A DNA stretch of 64,000 nt, taken from contig NZ_JAMFKN010000011.1 of the NCBI RefSeq assembly GCF_023487995.1, forward strand, positions 1-64,000, written 5' to 3'. The notes under the pieces are model-generated. The model was not told where the DNA came from. It was given only the letters and a program-made list of their open reading frames with translations, and ran no database searches. The position numbers were made by a program, and so were the translations under genes. Shown one piece after another: positions 1 to 9,182 of this stretch; position 1 is the stretch's first letter, and every line of letters begins with the position of its first letter. This DNA comes from Thermohalobaculum sediminis. GTDB taxonomy: Bacteria; Pseudomonadota; Alphaproteobacteria; Rhodobacterales; Rhodobacteraceae.

Positions 1-91
1 AGTTTGTCCCGATCTCCAGAACTCCGCGCTCTGCGCGGCGAACGCGCACTCCGAGCCGTCTTGGCCTTGCTCGGCATCAAGTCGGTCAACG
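1..91. other. Left flank without a recognisable gene
   Basis: I see no gene or RNA here. It is the sequence just outside the outermost IS remnant and could be the truncated end of whatever that element entered. Too little is present to say more. Confidence 0.4.
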
Positions 92-160
92 TGAGTGGCC
101 CAGATTGGTCGGTCCAAGTTGATTGTTAGTGCATGGCAGGCGCTCGGTCGATTGAAGTGA
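92..160 (-). mobile_element. Remnant of the right end of an IS3-family element, inverted
   Basis: Read on the minus strand this stretch ends an open frame with ITSIDRAPAMH and a stop. That closely matches the end of the intact-looking IS3 transposase C-terminus at 2701-2994 ([11 protein letters not shown]). Beyond the stop, the bases resemble the right terminal repeat at 3004-3029. It is therefore the last codons plus right terminus of a related but not identical IS3 copy in opposite orientation. It is cut off at 160/161, exactly where the left end of the next IS3 element begins. Only about 70 bp survive, so it is immobile. Confidence 0.65.
111..135. repeat. 25-bp inverted repeat, left copy
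   Basis: The 25 bases here are the reverse complement of 2985-3009 with a single mismatch. They cover the transposase stop codon and the bases after it in both IS3 copies. The repeat therefore comes from two related IS3 right ends facing each other, not from the terminal repeats of one element. Confidence 0.8.
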
Positions 161-219
161 TGAGGAGCCTCCCCAACTGAATTGGTCCACCGCTATGGTT
201 AGTAGACTGAGGATCAGGA

Positions 220-515
220 ATGGCGAACAAGCGACACAAGCCTGAGGAGATTGTCACGAAGCTTCGACAGGTTGACGTGCTCGTCGGGCAAGGCGTGGCG
301 CGGGTGGATACGATCCGCGAGCTGCGCATAACAGAGCAGACCTACTACCGCTGGAGGTGACAGTATGGCGGGATGGGGGCCGACCAGGTCAGGGAACTGA
401 AGCGTCTCCAGAAGGAGAACGAGCGGCTGAGGAAGGCGGTGTCGGACCTGACGCTGGACAAGGTCATCCTCAGCGAGGCCGCCCGGGGTGCCGCAGGCCA
501 GCGAAGCGCTACTTC
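220..515 (+). pseudogene. IS3-family transposase orfA with premature stop
   Basis: ATG at 220 opens MANKRHKPEEIVTKLRQV, a typical helix-turn-helix orfA start. The frame is stopped by TGA at 358-360 inside TYYRWR*QYGGM, where family members keep an Arg/Lys-Glu-Tyr stretch. The same frame continues afterwards with the leucine-rich coiled coil (QVRELKRLQKENERLRKAV) and the usual C-terminal KVILSEAARG, so the stop is a nonsense mutation and not the natural end. The protein would normally bind the terminal repeats and form the N-terminal part of the OrfAB fusion. Confidence 0.8.
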
Positions 516-559
516 TGGGCCCTTTCCGTCGTCGGGCCTGCTGACCTATCCGCACACAA

Positions 560-1070
560 ATGGCGGTCTTGGAGCGGCGCGTGTGCCGCGTGCTGGGCCA
601 GCATCGCTCCACACAGCGCCACCAGCCGCGCGGGCGCGCTGACGAGGAGCGCCTGGTGGCGGATATGATCGAGTTGGCCCGGCAATACGGCCGCTACGGC
701 TATCGGCGGATCGCGGCTCTGCCGCGGGACGCTGGCTGGCAGGTCTGCGATGGCCGGGTCGAGCGGCTTTGGCGCCGGGAGGGGCTGAAGGTGCCATCGA
801 AGCAACCGAAGAAGAGCCGGCTCTGGCTGAACGACGGGTCATGCGTTCGTCTCAGGCCCGAGCATCCCAACCATGTCCGGAGCTATGACGTCGTCCATTG
901 CCGGACCGATGACGGCAGGGCTTTCCGGACGCTGAACATCCTCGACGAGTTCAGCAGGGAGTGCCTTGCGATCAAGGTCGCGCGCAAACTCAACTCGACC
1001 GACGTTGTCGACGCACTCAGCGACCTGTTCATCCCGCGCGGCGTGCCCGGCTCACATCCGCCCCGACAAC
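560..1070 (+). pseudogene. IS3-family transposase orfB, 5' part (interrupted)
   Basis: The reading VCRVLGQHRSTQRHQPRG, followed by YGRYGYRRIAALPRDAGW and LWLNDGSCVRLRPEHPNH, is the N-terminal part of an IS3 orfB integrase. The first catalytic Asp is in HVRSYDVVHCRTDDGRAF. One extra base in the GTGCCCGGCTCAC stretch (about 1045) shifts the frame, so HIRPDN, just before the second catalytic Asp region, is read in another frame. Immediately after PDN the gene is cut by the IS110-family element. The 3' part resumes at 2701. Confidence 0.8.
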
Positions 1071-1303
1071 GTCCTATGTCGGGGCGAGCACGGGAGGCGG
1101 GGACAAGAGATCTCTCCGCGCCGGAGTTCTCCGGCACGTCTCGCAGCGTGATCCAGGCGGCTTCCGCCGTCAAGGAAGCGGTCTCGACCATAGCAAACCC
1201 GGGGTCCGATGAACCGGCCCCGACCGTCCTCAACACGAGATCCAGATCCAGGCGAAAGACCCGAACATTATCTACGGGATCGCGATGCGTCCCGACGGCC
1301 CTG
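1071..1303 (-). other. Long non-coding 3' end of the IS110-family element
   Basis: These 233 bp lie downstream of the transposase stop and have no coding potential I recognise. In the IS1111 subgroup of IS110 the bridge RNA is encoded at this end, and in the IS110 subgroup at the other (here 2564-2700, 137 bp). The length favours this end as the RNA-coding one, but I could not fold it or match it to a covariance model. Confidence 0.3.
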
Positions 1304-2563
1304 TCAGAGAGAGGTCCTCCCGCCTGGCACCGCCTCCTCGAGGAAGGGGCGGTAGTCGACGCCACGCTTGACGACGGCATGCGCGGTGCGTGCCATCTTG
1401 GCGGCGATCGCCGAAAGCGCCTTGCGGCGGAGATCGGGATTGTCCCGATCGCGCGCAACGTAGCGCTCGAACTTGGACCTGAAGCTGTTGTCGCGCTGGC
1501 GGATCGCGACCTGCCCGGCCAGCCAGAGCGCGCGACGAAGACGCGCGTTGCCGAACTTCGAGAGCTTGGTCTGGCCGCGGAATTGACCGGACTGCTGGGT
1601 CGAGAGATCGAGGCCGCAGTACTTTAGGAACTGCCGGTGATGCGCAAAGCGCCGGAGGTCGCCCGCCTCTGCGAGGATGGTCAGCGCGTTGATCGGCCCG
1701 ACGCCCGGGATGGTTCGGAGCAGCCGGCAGTCGGGGTCATCGGTGAGCATCGCCTCGGCGCGGCGCTCGATCTCGGTGCGCTGCCGGATCAGACTGCGGC
1801 CTTCCGCGAGCACCATCCGGAACATGACGACGGCGTCCGAGGACGGATCGACCGGCAGGCCGATCGAGGCCTGCGCCGTCTCGTAAATGTCTGAGAGCAG
1901 GCGATGTTTGGAGACTTTGCGCCCCACCACCTCCCAGGCCGCCGCGATGAAGGCCTCTTTCTCGAGCGCGGTGATCATTGCCGGGATCGGGAACATCTCG
2001 AGAAAGGCGAAGAACCAGTCGCTCCGCGTGTTGCCGCGGAACCGCTCGGCTTCGGGAAAGTAGAGCGGCAGGTAGTGGGTCAGCAGCCGGTGCCAGAGCT
2101 CGGTTTTTGACCGGGAGATCGCCTCGTGGGTTTTGGAGAGCTCCTGGATATCGACGAGCCCGTGCGCGAGCGGATCGCAGTAGCGCTGCACGTGGCCGAT
2201 CCGGAGCATGTGCAAGATGATCTGCGCGTCCTTCGGATCGTTCTTGTCCCAGCCGTTCGTGATCGCCTCGCGGGTCCGGGCCAAGGCGAGCGACGAGATC
2301 AGCCGCAGCTCGATGCCGGCCGAGAGCAGCCGATGCGCGAGCGGGCGATGGTAGTTCCCAGTTGCCTCGAAGCCGGCGACAACCGGGATCTCGAACGCCG
2401 CGAGCGTCTCGACGAACCGGTCATGCTCGGCGCGCGTGTTCAGCACCGTAAGGCGCCGGCGCCGGGCCCGGCCGGGCACCTCGATGAGAACTTCGTTGCG
2501 ATGCTTGGCGACATCGATCGCTACCAGCACGGTGCGATGCGGCAGATCCTCGGACAAGGTCAT
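1304..2563 (-). CDS. IS110-family transposase (DEDD recombinase)
   Basis: This is a 419-residue protein with both domains of IS110 recombinases. The N-terminal RuvC-like DEDD domain shows Asp in [12 protein letters not shown] (about residue 17), Glu in [13 protein letters not shown] and the Asp pair in [12 protein letters not shown]. The C-terminal Tnp_20 domain shows [31 protein letters not shown] and [17 protein letters not shown] with the expected serine. The enzyme would excise and insert the element using a bridge RNA. The frame is intact and of normal length. It is transcribed opposite to the IS3 gene it interrupts. Confidence 0.92.
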   Translation of the reverse strand: MTLSEDLPHRTVLVAIDVAKHRNEVLIEVPGRARRRRLTVLNTRAEHDRFVETLAAFEIPVVAGFEATGNYHRPLAHRLLSAGIELRLISSLALARTREAITNGWDKNDPKDAQIILHMLRIGHVQRYCDPLAHGLVDIQELSKTHEAISRSKTELWHRLLTHYLPLYFPEAERFRGNTRSDWFFAFLEMFPIPAMITALEKEAFIAAAWEVVGRKVSKHRLLSDIYETAQASIGLPVDPSSDAVVMFRMVLAEGRSLIRQRTEIERRAEAMLTDDPDCRLLRTIPGVGPINALTILAEAGDLRRFAHHRQFLKYCGLDLSTQQSGQFRGQTKLSKFGNARLRRALWLAGQVAIRQRDNSFRSKFERYVARDRDNPDLRRKALSAIAAKMARTAHAVVKRGVDYRPFLEEAVPGGRTSL

Positions 2564-2700
2564 GGTCGGTCTCCACTTCGGTGGCGTTTGGCCTCATCAC
2601 CGTAAGAGACCTCGAGCCCGGCCATGGCAGACTGCTGCGCTACGTGGGGGCTCCGCAGTCGGCCATTGCCTCCTCAATCGACCGCTTCCCAATGTGCTAC

Positions 2701-2994
2701 GGACCGGAGTTCATAGCGCAGGCCGTGAGAGACTGGGTCGCCGCCGTCGGCGCCAGGACGGCCTACATTGAGCCGGGATCACCGTGGGAGAACGGCTATG
2801 TGGAGAGCTTCAATGCCCGGTTCCGTGATGAGCTGCTGAACGAAGAGACCTTCTACTCGCTCCGGGAAGTGCGGATCGTCATCGAAACATGGCGGCAGCA
2901 CTACAACACCAAGCGGCCACACAGCGCCCCTGGCTATCGACCACCAGCCCCGGAAACCATCACCCCGGTGGATCAGAGGCCGGTCATGCACTAA
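2701..2994 (+). pseudogene. IS3-family transposase orfB, 3' part
   Basis: This is the continuation of the interrupted integrase: [18 protein letters not shown], then [18 protein letters not shown] with the catalytic Glu, and RRHYNT/RPH-like [18 protein letters not shown] at the end. It stops in [10 protein letters not shown] at 2994. With 560-1070 it makes one orfB. On its own it has no start and no complete DDE triad. Confidence 0.85.
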
Positions 2995-3009
2995 CAATCA
3001 ACATGGACC
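2985..3009. repeat. 25-bp inverted repeat, right copy
   Basis: This is the inverted partner of 111-135 (24 of 25 bases). It contains the orfB stop codon and the bases leading into the right terminal repeat of the IS3 element. Confidence 0.8.
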
Positions 3010-3029
3010 AGTCAGATCAGGCCGCTCAA

Positions 3030-3596
3030 GACACCAAGCATGTGGCCCGCTTCACCCAGCTGTCGGTCTACAACGGCATACGCAAGGAGGCCGTCCCCAG
3101 GCTGCAATCGCAGCCCAACACCGAAGGCGGCCATGTCGATCTCGCTCGAGGCCTGATCTACGGACGCAGCGCCTTCACCAGGGAGTCGTCGAAGAGCCAG
3201 CCGCCAGTGCGGATCCCGCGCCAACGCCTCGGCCATCTCCACCTCTGGCGGGGGCTCTCGCGGCAATATGTCGTCGAGAACTTCGATGGCATGCCGCTCG
3301 GCGACATCAAGACCGCCTGGCGAGAGATCCACGAGCGTGCGGGCGTCGACTACGCCAAGCCCCACACCACACGCCACACGGCGATCACCTGGGCGATGAA
3401 CAACCGTGCCGATCCAGTGGCGGCCGGCTCCTTATTCAGGGTCAGCCTCCAGATGCTGAGCCGAGCTTACCTGCACCACCACCCGGATCACCGAAGATCT
3501 GCAGTCGAAGCGATGGAGAGGAAGTCGTTTCCGGGGCCGAAACCGGAGCCCAAAAAAGAAAGGAGTCAGCGATCGCCCGCCAACCCCTTGATTTAA
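3030..3596 (+). pseudogene. Tyrosine-recombinase integrase, N-terminally truncated
   Basis: The frame reads through from the IS3 right end and becomes recognisable at LSVYNGIRKEAV. It continues with GGHVDLARGLIY and PPVRIPRQRLGHL, then NFDGMPLGDIKTAW, then the HxxR box PHTTRHTAITWAM and the C-terminal SRAYLHHHPDHRRSAVEAME. In close relatives this last region reads VYGHHHPDH with the nucleophilic Tyr. The N-terminal arm-binding and core-binding domains are missing, cut off by the IS3 element, and the first catalytic Arg region looks altered. The frame stops at 3596, two bases before the tRNA-Ala 3' end. That is the usual position of an integrase beside its tRNA attachment site, so this is the stump of an integrated island. 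Confidence 0.75.
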
Positions 3597-3597
3597 T

Positions 3598-3673
<76 letters not shown>

Positions 3674-3684
3674 GACGGGGAGGG

Positions 3685-3713
3685 GAATTAAATCCGGGGG
3701 CGCCGGGTGTCAA
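3685..3713 (-). promoter_or_regulatory. Promoter for tRNA-Ala
   Basis: On the minus strand a perfect -35 TTGACA (3713-3708) is followed after 17 bp by TAATTC (3690-3685), about a dozen bases before the tRNA 5' end at 3673. Spacing and position fit a housekeeping sigma-70-type promoter. Confidence 0.7.
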
Positions 3714-3811
3714 TGGGGAAAAGCTGTTCGGGCGGCGCGGGTTGCGCGGCAGCGAGCGGCGGGCTACCTCTGGCCGCAGCCGTTGTTCCTTGACCTGTGC
3801 CGGAGAGCCCC

Positions 3812-4105
3812 ATGGCCTCGTTCCTCGCCATCTTCAACCTTGCCTGCGACCTGCTGTTCTGGGTGATCATCATCCAGGCGATCATGAGCTGGCTCATCGC
3901 CTTCAACGTGCTCAACACGCGCCAGCAGTTCGTCTGGCAGGTCTGGAACGGGCTGAACCGGCTGACCGAGCCGCTCTACCGCCCGGTTCGACGCTTCCTG
4001 CCCAATATGGGCGGCATCGACCTCGCGCCGCTGTTCGTGCTGTTCGCGCTCTTTGCCCTGCAGGTGGTCGTGAACAACAACCTCGCGCCGATGGCCTACG
4101 GCTGA
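3812..4105 (+). CDS. YggT family integral membrane protein
   Basis: This is a 97-residue protein with two hydrophobic spans: FLAIFNLACDLLFWVIIIQA near the N-terminus and a C-terminal one around APLFVLFALFALQVVV. The conserved loop LTEPLYRPVRRFLPNMGGID is diagnostic for YggT. The ATG at 3812 has GGAG seven bases upstream and is preferred to the in-frame GTG at 3797. The family is membrane-bound with poorly defined function. In some bacteria it is linked to osmotic or cell-division phenotypes. It is directly followed by the DUF167 gene, the same yggT-yggU pairing seen in many proteobacteria. Confidence 0.9.
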   Translation: MASFLAIFNLACDLLFWVIIIQAIMSWLIAFNVLNTRQQFVWQVWNGLNRLTEPLYRPVRRFLPNMGGIDLAPLFVLFALFALQVVVNNNLAPMAYG

Positions 4106-4109
4106 GGCC

Positions 4110-4430
4110 ATGTCCGAAACCCGGCCGTGGGAGCCCCGTGACGGCGGCCTGCGGCTGCGGCTGCGCGTGACGCCGCGGTCGCGTCATCCGGGGATCGAGG
4201 GGGTGACGCCGGACGCCGATGGACGGCCCTTGCTGGTGGTGAAGGTTACGGCGCCGCCGGCCGAGGGCGCGGCCAATGCCGCCGTGGTGGCGCTCATGGC
4301 CAAGGCCCTGGGGCTTCCCCGATCCGCCGTGATGATCGCATCCGGCGCGAGCGCCCGGATCAAGACACTTCATGTCGAGGGGCCGCCCGACACGCTCGCC
4401 CGGCGCCTCGAGGACCTCGTGAGCGGCTGA
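4110..4430 (+). CDS. DUF167 (YggU/UPF0235) family protein
   Basis: This 106-residue protein has the DUF167 core: LRLRVTPRSRHPGIEGV near the start and LLVVKVTAPPAEGAANAAVV in the middle. The ANAA stretch and the following helix/SGASARIKTLHVEG complete the fold. It starts four bases after yggT and is probably co-transcribed with it. The family is small, soluble and of unknown function. Confidence 0.88.
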   Translation: MSETRPWEPRDGGLRLRLRVTPRSRHPGIEGVTPDADGRPLLVVKVTAPPAEGAANAAVVALMAKALGLPRSAVMIASGASARIKTLHVEGPPDTLARRLEDLVSG

Positions 4431-4463
4431 GCCGCGGGCCGCGCCCTGCCCTGCCGCCGTCCC

Positions 4464-5081
4464 TCAGTCGAGCACCACGGCGCCGCGCGGTGTCGCGATC
4501 TCGGCGTGCATTCCGGCCGCCCCCGCATCGAGGGTCACGCAGTGGCGCAGACCCAACGCGTCCAGCGACGCGGCAAGTCCCGGCGCGTCGGGCAGGGTAA
4601 GGCGCAGGAGCCGCAGGCCGCATTGCGGCAGGCGCTCGGGCGGCGGTGAAACGCCCTCGGGCCAGGCGATCAGCCCCGGCATGGCGCCGCCGAGCGGCGG
4701 GCGCCCGTCGCCCGGCACGGTCAGGTGCCAGAACAGCTCGCCCCTGTGGTGGCGCTCGATGCGGCCGGGGCTGACCGGCGAGGCGGCCTCGGCCAGCGGC
4801 ATGGCCGGCCGCGCCACCCAGGTCAGCAGGCACGGGCGCGCGGCAAGGCGCGCCTGCACCCCGGGGTCGTCGAGACCGAACCAGCGGAGGCGCCCCGGAT
4901 GCGGTGCCGCGGGGTCGATGGCGATGACCTCGAGATAGCACGACCCGAGGCTCCAGAGCAGGTTCACCGTGCCCATGGTGGGATGCGTGCCGCCGCCGCC
5001 CGGCGCGGCCCCAAGGCGCGCCTCGGCCCAGCGGCGCCCTTCGTCGAGCGACCGCGCCCCCACCACGATGTGGTCGATCAT
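4464..5081 (-). CDS. VOC (glyoxalase-like domain) family protein
   Basis: The 205-residue product begins MIDHIVVGARSLDEGRRWAE. It keeps a glyoxalase_3-type pattern: HPTMGTVNLLWSLGSCYLEVIAI (His and Glu typical of VOC metal sites), then GRLRWFGLDD, HHRGELFWHLTVPGDG and a C-terminal beta strand. VOC proteins bind a metal and act as lyases, dioxygenases or isomerases; the substrate cannot be told. The start at 5081 is chosen because homology begins there. Codons further upstream are basic and low in complexity. It lies 16 bp after the DUF4261 stop, likely in the same operon. Confidence 0.82.
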   Translation of the reverse strand: MIDHIVVGARSLDEGRRWAEARLGAAPGGGGTHPTMGTVNLLWSLGSCYLEVIAIDPAAPHPGRLRWFGLDDPGVQARLAARPCLLTWVARPAMPLAEAASPVSPGRIERHHRGELFWHLTVPGDGRPPLGGAMPGLIAWPEGVSPPPERLPQCGLRLLRLTLPDAPGLAASLDALGLRHCVTLDAGAAGMHAEIATPRGAVVLD

Positions 5082-5097
5082 CCCGCTGCCCGGCGCG

Positions 5098-5988
5098 TCA
5101 ACCACGCTTGAAGATCCGCTTGAACAGGCCGCCATTGCCCGCCGCCGCGGCAGGCTGCGCCGTCTTGCGCTGCAGGGTGCGGAGCTCGACCGCCGCGTCG
5201 GGCGCGACCAGCACGATTGCCGGCACGCCGCGGCGCAGGAACCCCTCCTCGGCCAGCCGCACGCCAAGGGGAGTGGCAAAGCTGCGAAGCGCGATCTCGC
5301 CGAAATCATGCGGCAGCCACTCGCCCGACAGGAGCCGACGGGCCGCCTCGCGCATGCAGCCGATCGCCTCGCCCGAGATCGAGGGCATGGGCGCCAGTTC
5401 CAGCTCGCGGCCCAGGAAGGTCCGCAGGCCCAGCGAGGCGATGCCGGTCATCTCGGCCCCGCCGACCGCAGCCGGGTTCGAATGCGCGAAGGCGAGCCAG
5501 AGGTTCAGCGGCGGCTGGCCGCGCAGCACCGAGGCGGCCGCCTCCTCGAACGCCTCGGGGTCCATGCAGGCCCAGCTGTCGGGCCACATCACCGCCATCG
5601 CCTCGGCCTTGGCCGCGACGACGCTCGCGACCAGCGTGACCAGCGCGGCATGGGCGCAGGCCAGTTCCAGCCCCTCGGCCTCGCAGAATGTCGAGATCAC
5701 GACATAGGCGGCATGGCCCGCCGTGAGCCGCTCAACCGCCTCGGCATCGTGGCCGAGCGTGCGCAGCGGCGGATGGAGCTGCTCCGGCGGATAGGGCGCC
5801 CCGACGACCGAGATCTCGACCGGCGCGCCCTCGACCACCATCGTCGCCTGCGTCTCGGACCCCTGCGAGCGCCGGAGGCGGGGCCGGCCGATCTGCGGGT
5901 AGCGCCACTCGAACTCGGCGGCCACGGCGTCGAAATCCGGCCGCCACGAGCGCCGGAGAAGGACATATGCGTCAATCCGAATCGACAT
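5098..5988 (-). CDS. DUF4261 domain-containing protein
   Basis: The 296-residue soluble protein shows the pattern of DUF4261 proteins: an N-terminal part with TMVVEGAPVEISVVGAPYP, then HAAYVVISTFCEAEGLELA, an alanine-rich helix, MAVMWPDSWACMDPEAF and NPAAVGGAEMTGIASLGL. The second ATG (5988) follows GGGGAGGAG at a good distance and is preferred to the one at 6003. The family has no assigned biochemical role. Expression with the downstream VOC gene is likely from spacing. Identification is by pattern only. Confidence 0.6.
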   Translation of the reverse strand: MSIRIDAYVLLRRSWRPDFDAVAAEFEWRYPQIGRPRLRRSQGSETQATMVVEGAPVEISVVGAPYPPEQLHPPLRTLGHDAEAVERLTAGHAAYVVISTFCEAEGLELACAHAALVTLVASVVAAKAEAMAVMWPDSWACMDPEAFEEAAASVLRGQPPLNLWLAFAHSNPAAVGGAEMTGIASLGLRTFLGRELELAPMPSISGEAIGCMREAARRLLSGEWLPHDFGEIALRSFATPLGVRLAEEGFLRRGVPAIVLVAPDAAVELRTLQRKTAQPAAAAGNGGLFKRIFKRG

Positions 5989-6075
5989 GGCTCCTCCCCG
6001 CAATGGGAGGAGCGTAATGTCAACCTGCCGGGGCCGGAAGGTCCCGTGACCGAAGGGGCGCGCGGGGATGCGCCC

Positions 6076-7293
<1,218 letters not shown>

Positions 7294-7420
7294 CGGCTGG
7301 GCTCCTGACTGCGGCTCGCGCGCTCGTGCGCTGGGCCGGGGCGCAAAACTCGCGCGGTTTCTAGGGACTTCCGCGCGCTGCGGCAAGGGCCGGCGAGGGC
7401 GGCGCAAGGCCGCTGCCGCG

Positions 7421-8137
7421 TCAGCCCGCGATGCCGATGCCATGCCGCCGCGCCGCTCCGAGGAGCGCGTCGCCTTCGGCCGAGGGTGCGACGGCGAAGG
7501 GCAGCGACGTCGAGATCTGCCCCGTGCGCGCCAGCGTCGCCACGACGTCGCGCTCGAAGGACGCGAAGCCATCCGCGAGACGCACCACCAGCACGAGCTC
7601 GGCCGCCTCCGCCCCGCCCGGCGCGGCAAGCGCCACGAGCCAGGCCTCGGCCAGCGCGCCGCCCAGATCGGCGATGCGCTGCGCCAGCGCCCCGAGCAGC
7701 GCGGGATCGGGCGCTGGGGGCGGCCCGATCCGCCCGCTCGCCGCGGCCTGGCCCGGCTCGGCGCCCAGGTGCTCGGCGATCCAGCCGAGCGTGCCGGGCT
7801 CCAGCACCGTCTCGCAGCCGGCGTCGGCGCCGGGGTTGAGCGCGAGCGCGATCCCCTGCCCCGCCAGCAGCGCGGCAAGCTCGGCGCCCGTCAGCACGGC
7901 CGTCTCGGTCGGCCGCGCGATCGCCGCGGCGAAGCGGTCCTCGCTGTCGAAGGCAAGCGCCGCGGGCCCGGCTTCCAGCGTCACCAGCAGGGGGCGCATG
8001 CGCGTGGCGCCGGCGCTTTCGAGCGCGAGATGCAAGCGTGCCGTGGCGAGGCTCTCGTAGAAGGCGAGCCATCCGCCCTCGGCATCCGGCTCGGCCTGCA
8101 CCGCCGCCCACAGCCGGTCGAGCCTCGTCTCCACCAT
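7421..8137 (-). CDS. SseB family protein
   Basis: The 238-residue protein begins METRLDRLW-like ([18 protein letters not shown]). It carries the SseB N-terminal domain pattern: [48 protein letters not shown] and [10 protein letters not shown] second half with [20 protein letters not shown] follows. SseB proteins are soluble; the name comes from serine sensitivity in E. coli, and the biochemical role is unclear. It starts 13 bp after the upstream hydrolase stop, so it likely shares its operon. The ATG at 8137 is supported by where homology begins. Confidence 0.75.
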   Translation of the reverse strand: MVETRLDRLWAAVQAEPDAEGGWLAFYESLATARLHLALESAGATRMRPLLVTLEAGPAALAFDSEDRFAAAIARPTETAVLTGAELAALLAGQGIALALNPGADAGCETVLEPGTLGWIAEHLGAEPGQAAASGRIGPPPAPDPALLGALAQRIADLGGALAEAWLVALAAPGGAEAAELVLVVRLADGFASFERDVVATLARTGQISTSLPFAVAPSAEGDALLGAARRHGIGIAG

Positions 8138-8150
8138 CCCGCCACCCCTC

Positions 8151-9182
8151 TCAGCCCGCGTCGGCCCCGCCGCAACCCGGACCGCCATACCTCGCAGCAT
8201 CCGCCTGTTCCAGCACGTAGCCGGCGACGTCGCGCCACACCGCCTCGGCCTGCAGGTCGCGGAACAGGAGGTGCCAGCCCTCGGCATAGACGATCGTGCG
8301 CCGCGGCCCCGACATCCTGTCGAAGACGCGCCGCGCCGCGGCCTCTGGCACGATCTCGTCCTTTTCGCCCAGCAGCAGCAACGCCGGGAGCGCCACTCCG
8401 GGCGCGGCCTCGGCGGCCATGTCGGCCACGCGCACCAGCCCCATCATCTCGCGCGCGCTGGGCGGACGCAGGTAATAGGGGTCGCGCGCCATGCGGCGCA
8501 GCATCTCGATGTTGTCCGAGGCCTGGATGCGCACCACCCCCTCGCCGGTGAACCGCGTCTCGGGCATCGTCGCGGCGGCCAGCCAGGCGGCGAGCCGGTG
8601 GATCGGGTTGAGCTCGGCCCCGCCCCAGATCGCGGGCGCCGCCAGCACCAGCACGTCGGCGTCGAGCCCCTCACCCGCCGCGGCGAGCGCCACGCCGCCG
8701 CCCATGGAATGCCCGACCACGACCAGCGGCAGGCAGGGGTGCCGGGCGCGGAGGTCGGCCGCGGCGGCCACCACGTCGGCCGCGAGCGCCTCGGCGCCCG
8801 GCCAGTGCGCGCGCGTCTCTCCCCGGCCGAAGCCGCGCTGGTCATAGGCATAGGTCGTGATCCCGGCCGCGGCCCAGTGCGGCGCGGCCATCCCGAAGGT
8901 CAGCGGCCCGTAATCGCCGAAGCCGTGCAGAGCAAGGACCACCGCGCGCGGCGCCTCGGCCGGCCAGACGGTGACCGGAAGGCCCAGCCCGTCCGCGCCG
9001 GCCAGTGTCGGCCCGGCATAGGGCGCGGGCGACACCCCACCCGCCCGCGGCAGCCCCGCCTCGGTGTCGTCCGCCGCTCCCGCCGCCGGAAGCCCGCCGC
9101 GCGGCGCGTCGACGGGGCCGCCGACGGCGCACGCGCCGAGCGCGAGCCCCGCCGCGAGCGTAACGAGATGCGGCGCCCTCAT
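8151..9182 (-). CDS. Alpha/beta hydrolase lipoprotein
   Basis: This 343-residue protein starts with a lipoprotein signal (LVTLAAGLALGACAVGG, lipobox Cys near residue 18), so it should be anchored in the envelope. The hydrolase fold shows VVLALHGFGDYGPLTFG (oxyanion loop), YDQRGFGRGE, the nucleophile elbow VVGHSMGGG with Ser, a later Asp in LLGEKDEIVP and His in EGWHLLF. This is the serine aminopeptidase S33/monoacylglycerol-lipase-like group. Its ATG overlaps the stop of the DNA glycosylase gene (ATGA), so the two are translationally coupled. The substrate is unknown. Confidence 0.88.
   Translation of the reverse strand: MRAPHLVTLAAGLALGACAVGGPVDAPRGGLPAAGAADDTEAGLPRAGGVSPAPYAGPTLAGADGLGLPVTVWPAEAPRAVVLALHGFGDYGPLTFGMAAPHWAAAGITTYAYDQRGFGRGETRAHWPGAEALAADVVAAAADLRARHPCLPLVVVGHSMGGGVALAAAGEGLDADVLVLAAPAIWGGAELNPIHRLAAWLAAATMPETRFTGEGVVRIQASDNIEMLRRMARDPYYLRPPSAREMMGLVRVADMAAEAAPGVALPALLLLGEKDEIVPEAAARRVFDRMSGPRRTIVYAEGWHLLFRDLQAEAVWRDVAGYVLEQADAARYGGPGCGGADAG

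Larger units (their letters stand above)
1071..2700 (-). mobile_element. IS110-family insertion sequence
   Basis: The boundaries come from the interrupted IS3 gene. The codons before 1070 (GAC AAC) and after 2701 (GGA CCG GAG) rejoin to a perfect family motif. The last two bases of the element (AC, 2699-2700) repeat the two bases before it (1069-1070), consistent with a dinucleotide core shared by donor and target. There are no flanking duplications or obvious terminal inverted repeats, as expected for IS110. The element holds one transposase on the minus strand, with 137 bp upstream and 233 bp downstream of it non-coding. In IS110 relatives one such non-coding end makes the guide (bridge) RNA. 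The element looks complete. Confidence 0.8.
161..3029 (+). mobile_element. Degenerate IS3-family (IS407-like) insertion sequence split by an IS110 element
   Basis: The left terminus starts TGAGGAGCCTCCCCAACTGA at 161. The right terminus (about 3004-3029) is an imperfect inverted match to it. The element carries the usual two-frame orfA/orfB transposase with a DDE integrase core. It is dead three times over: an in-frame TGA in orfA (358-360), a one-base frameshift just before the second catalytic Asp, and insertion of a 1630-bp IS110-family element at 1070/1071. Removing the IS110 element rejoins GAC AAC to GGA CCG GAG TTC and restores the family motif PDNGPEF. IS3 members normally make orfAB by -1 frameshifting; the break points here go beyond that. 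Confidence 0.8.
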
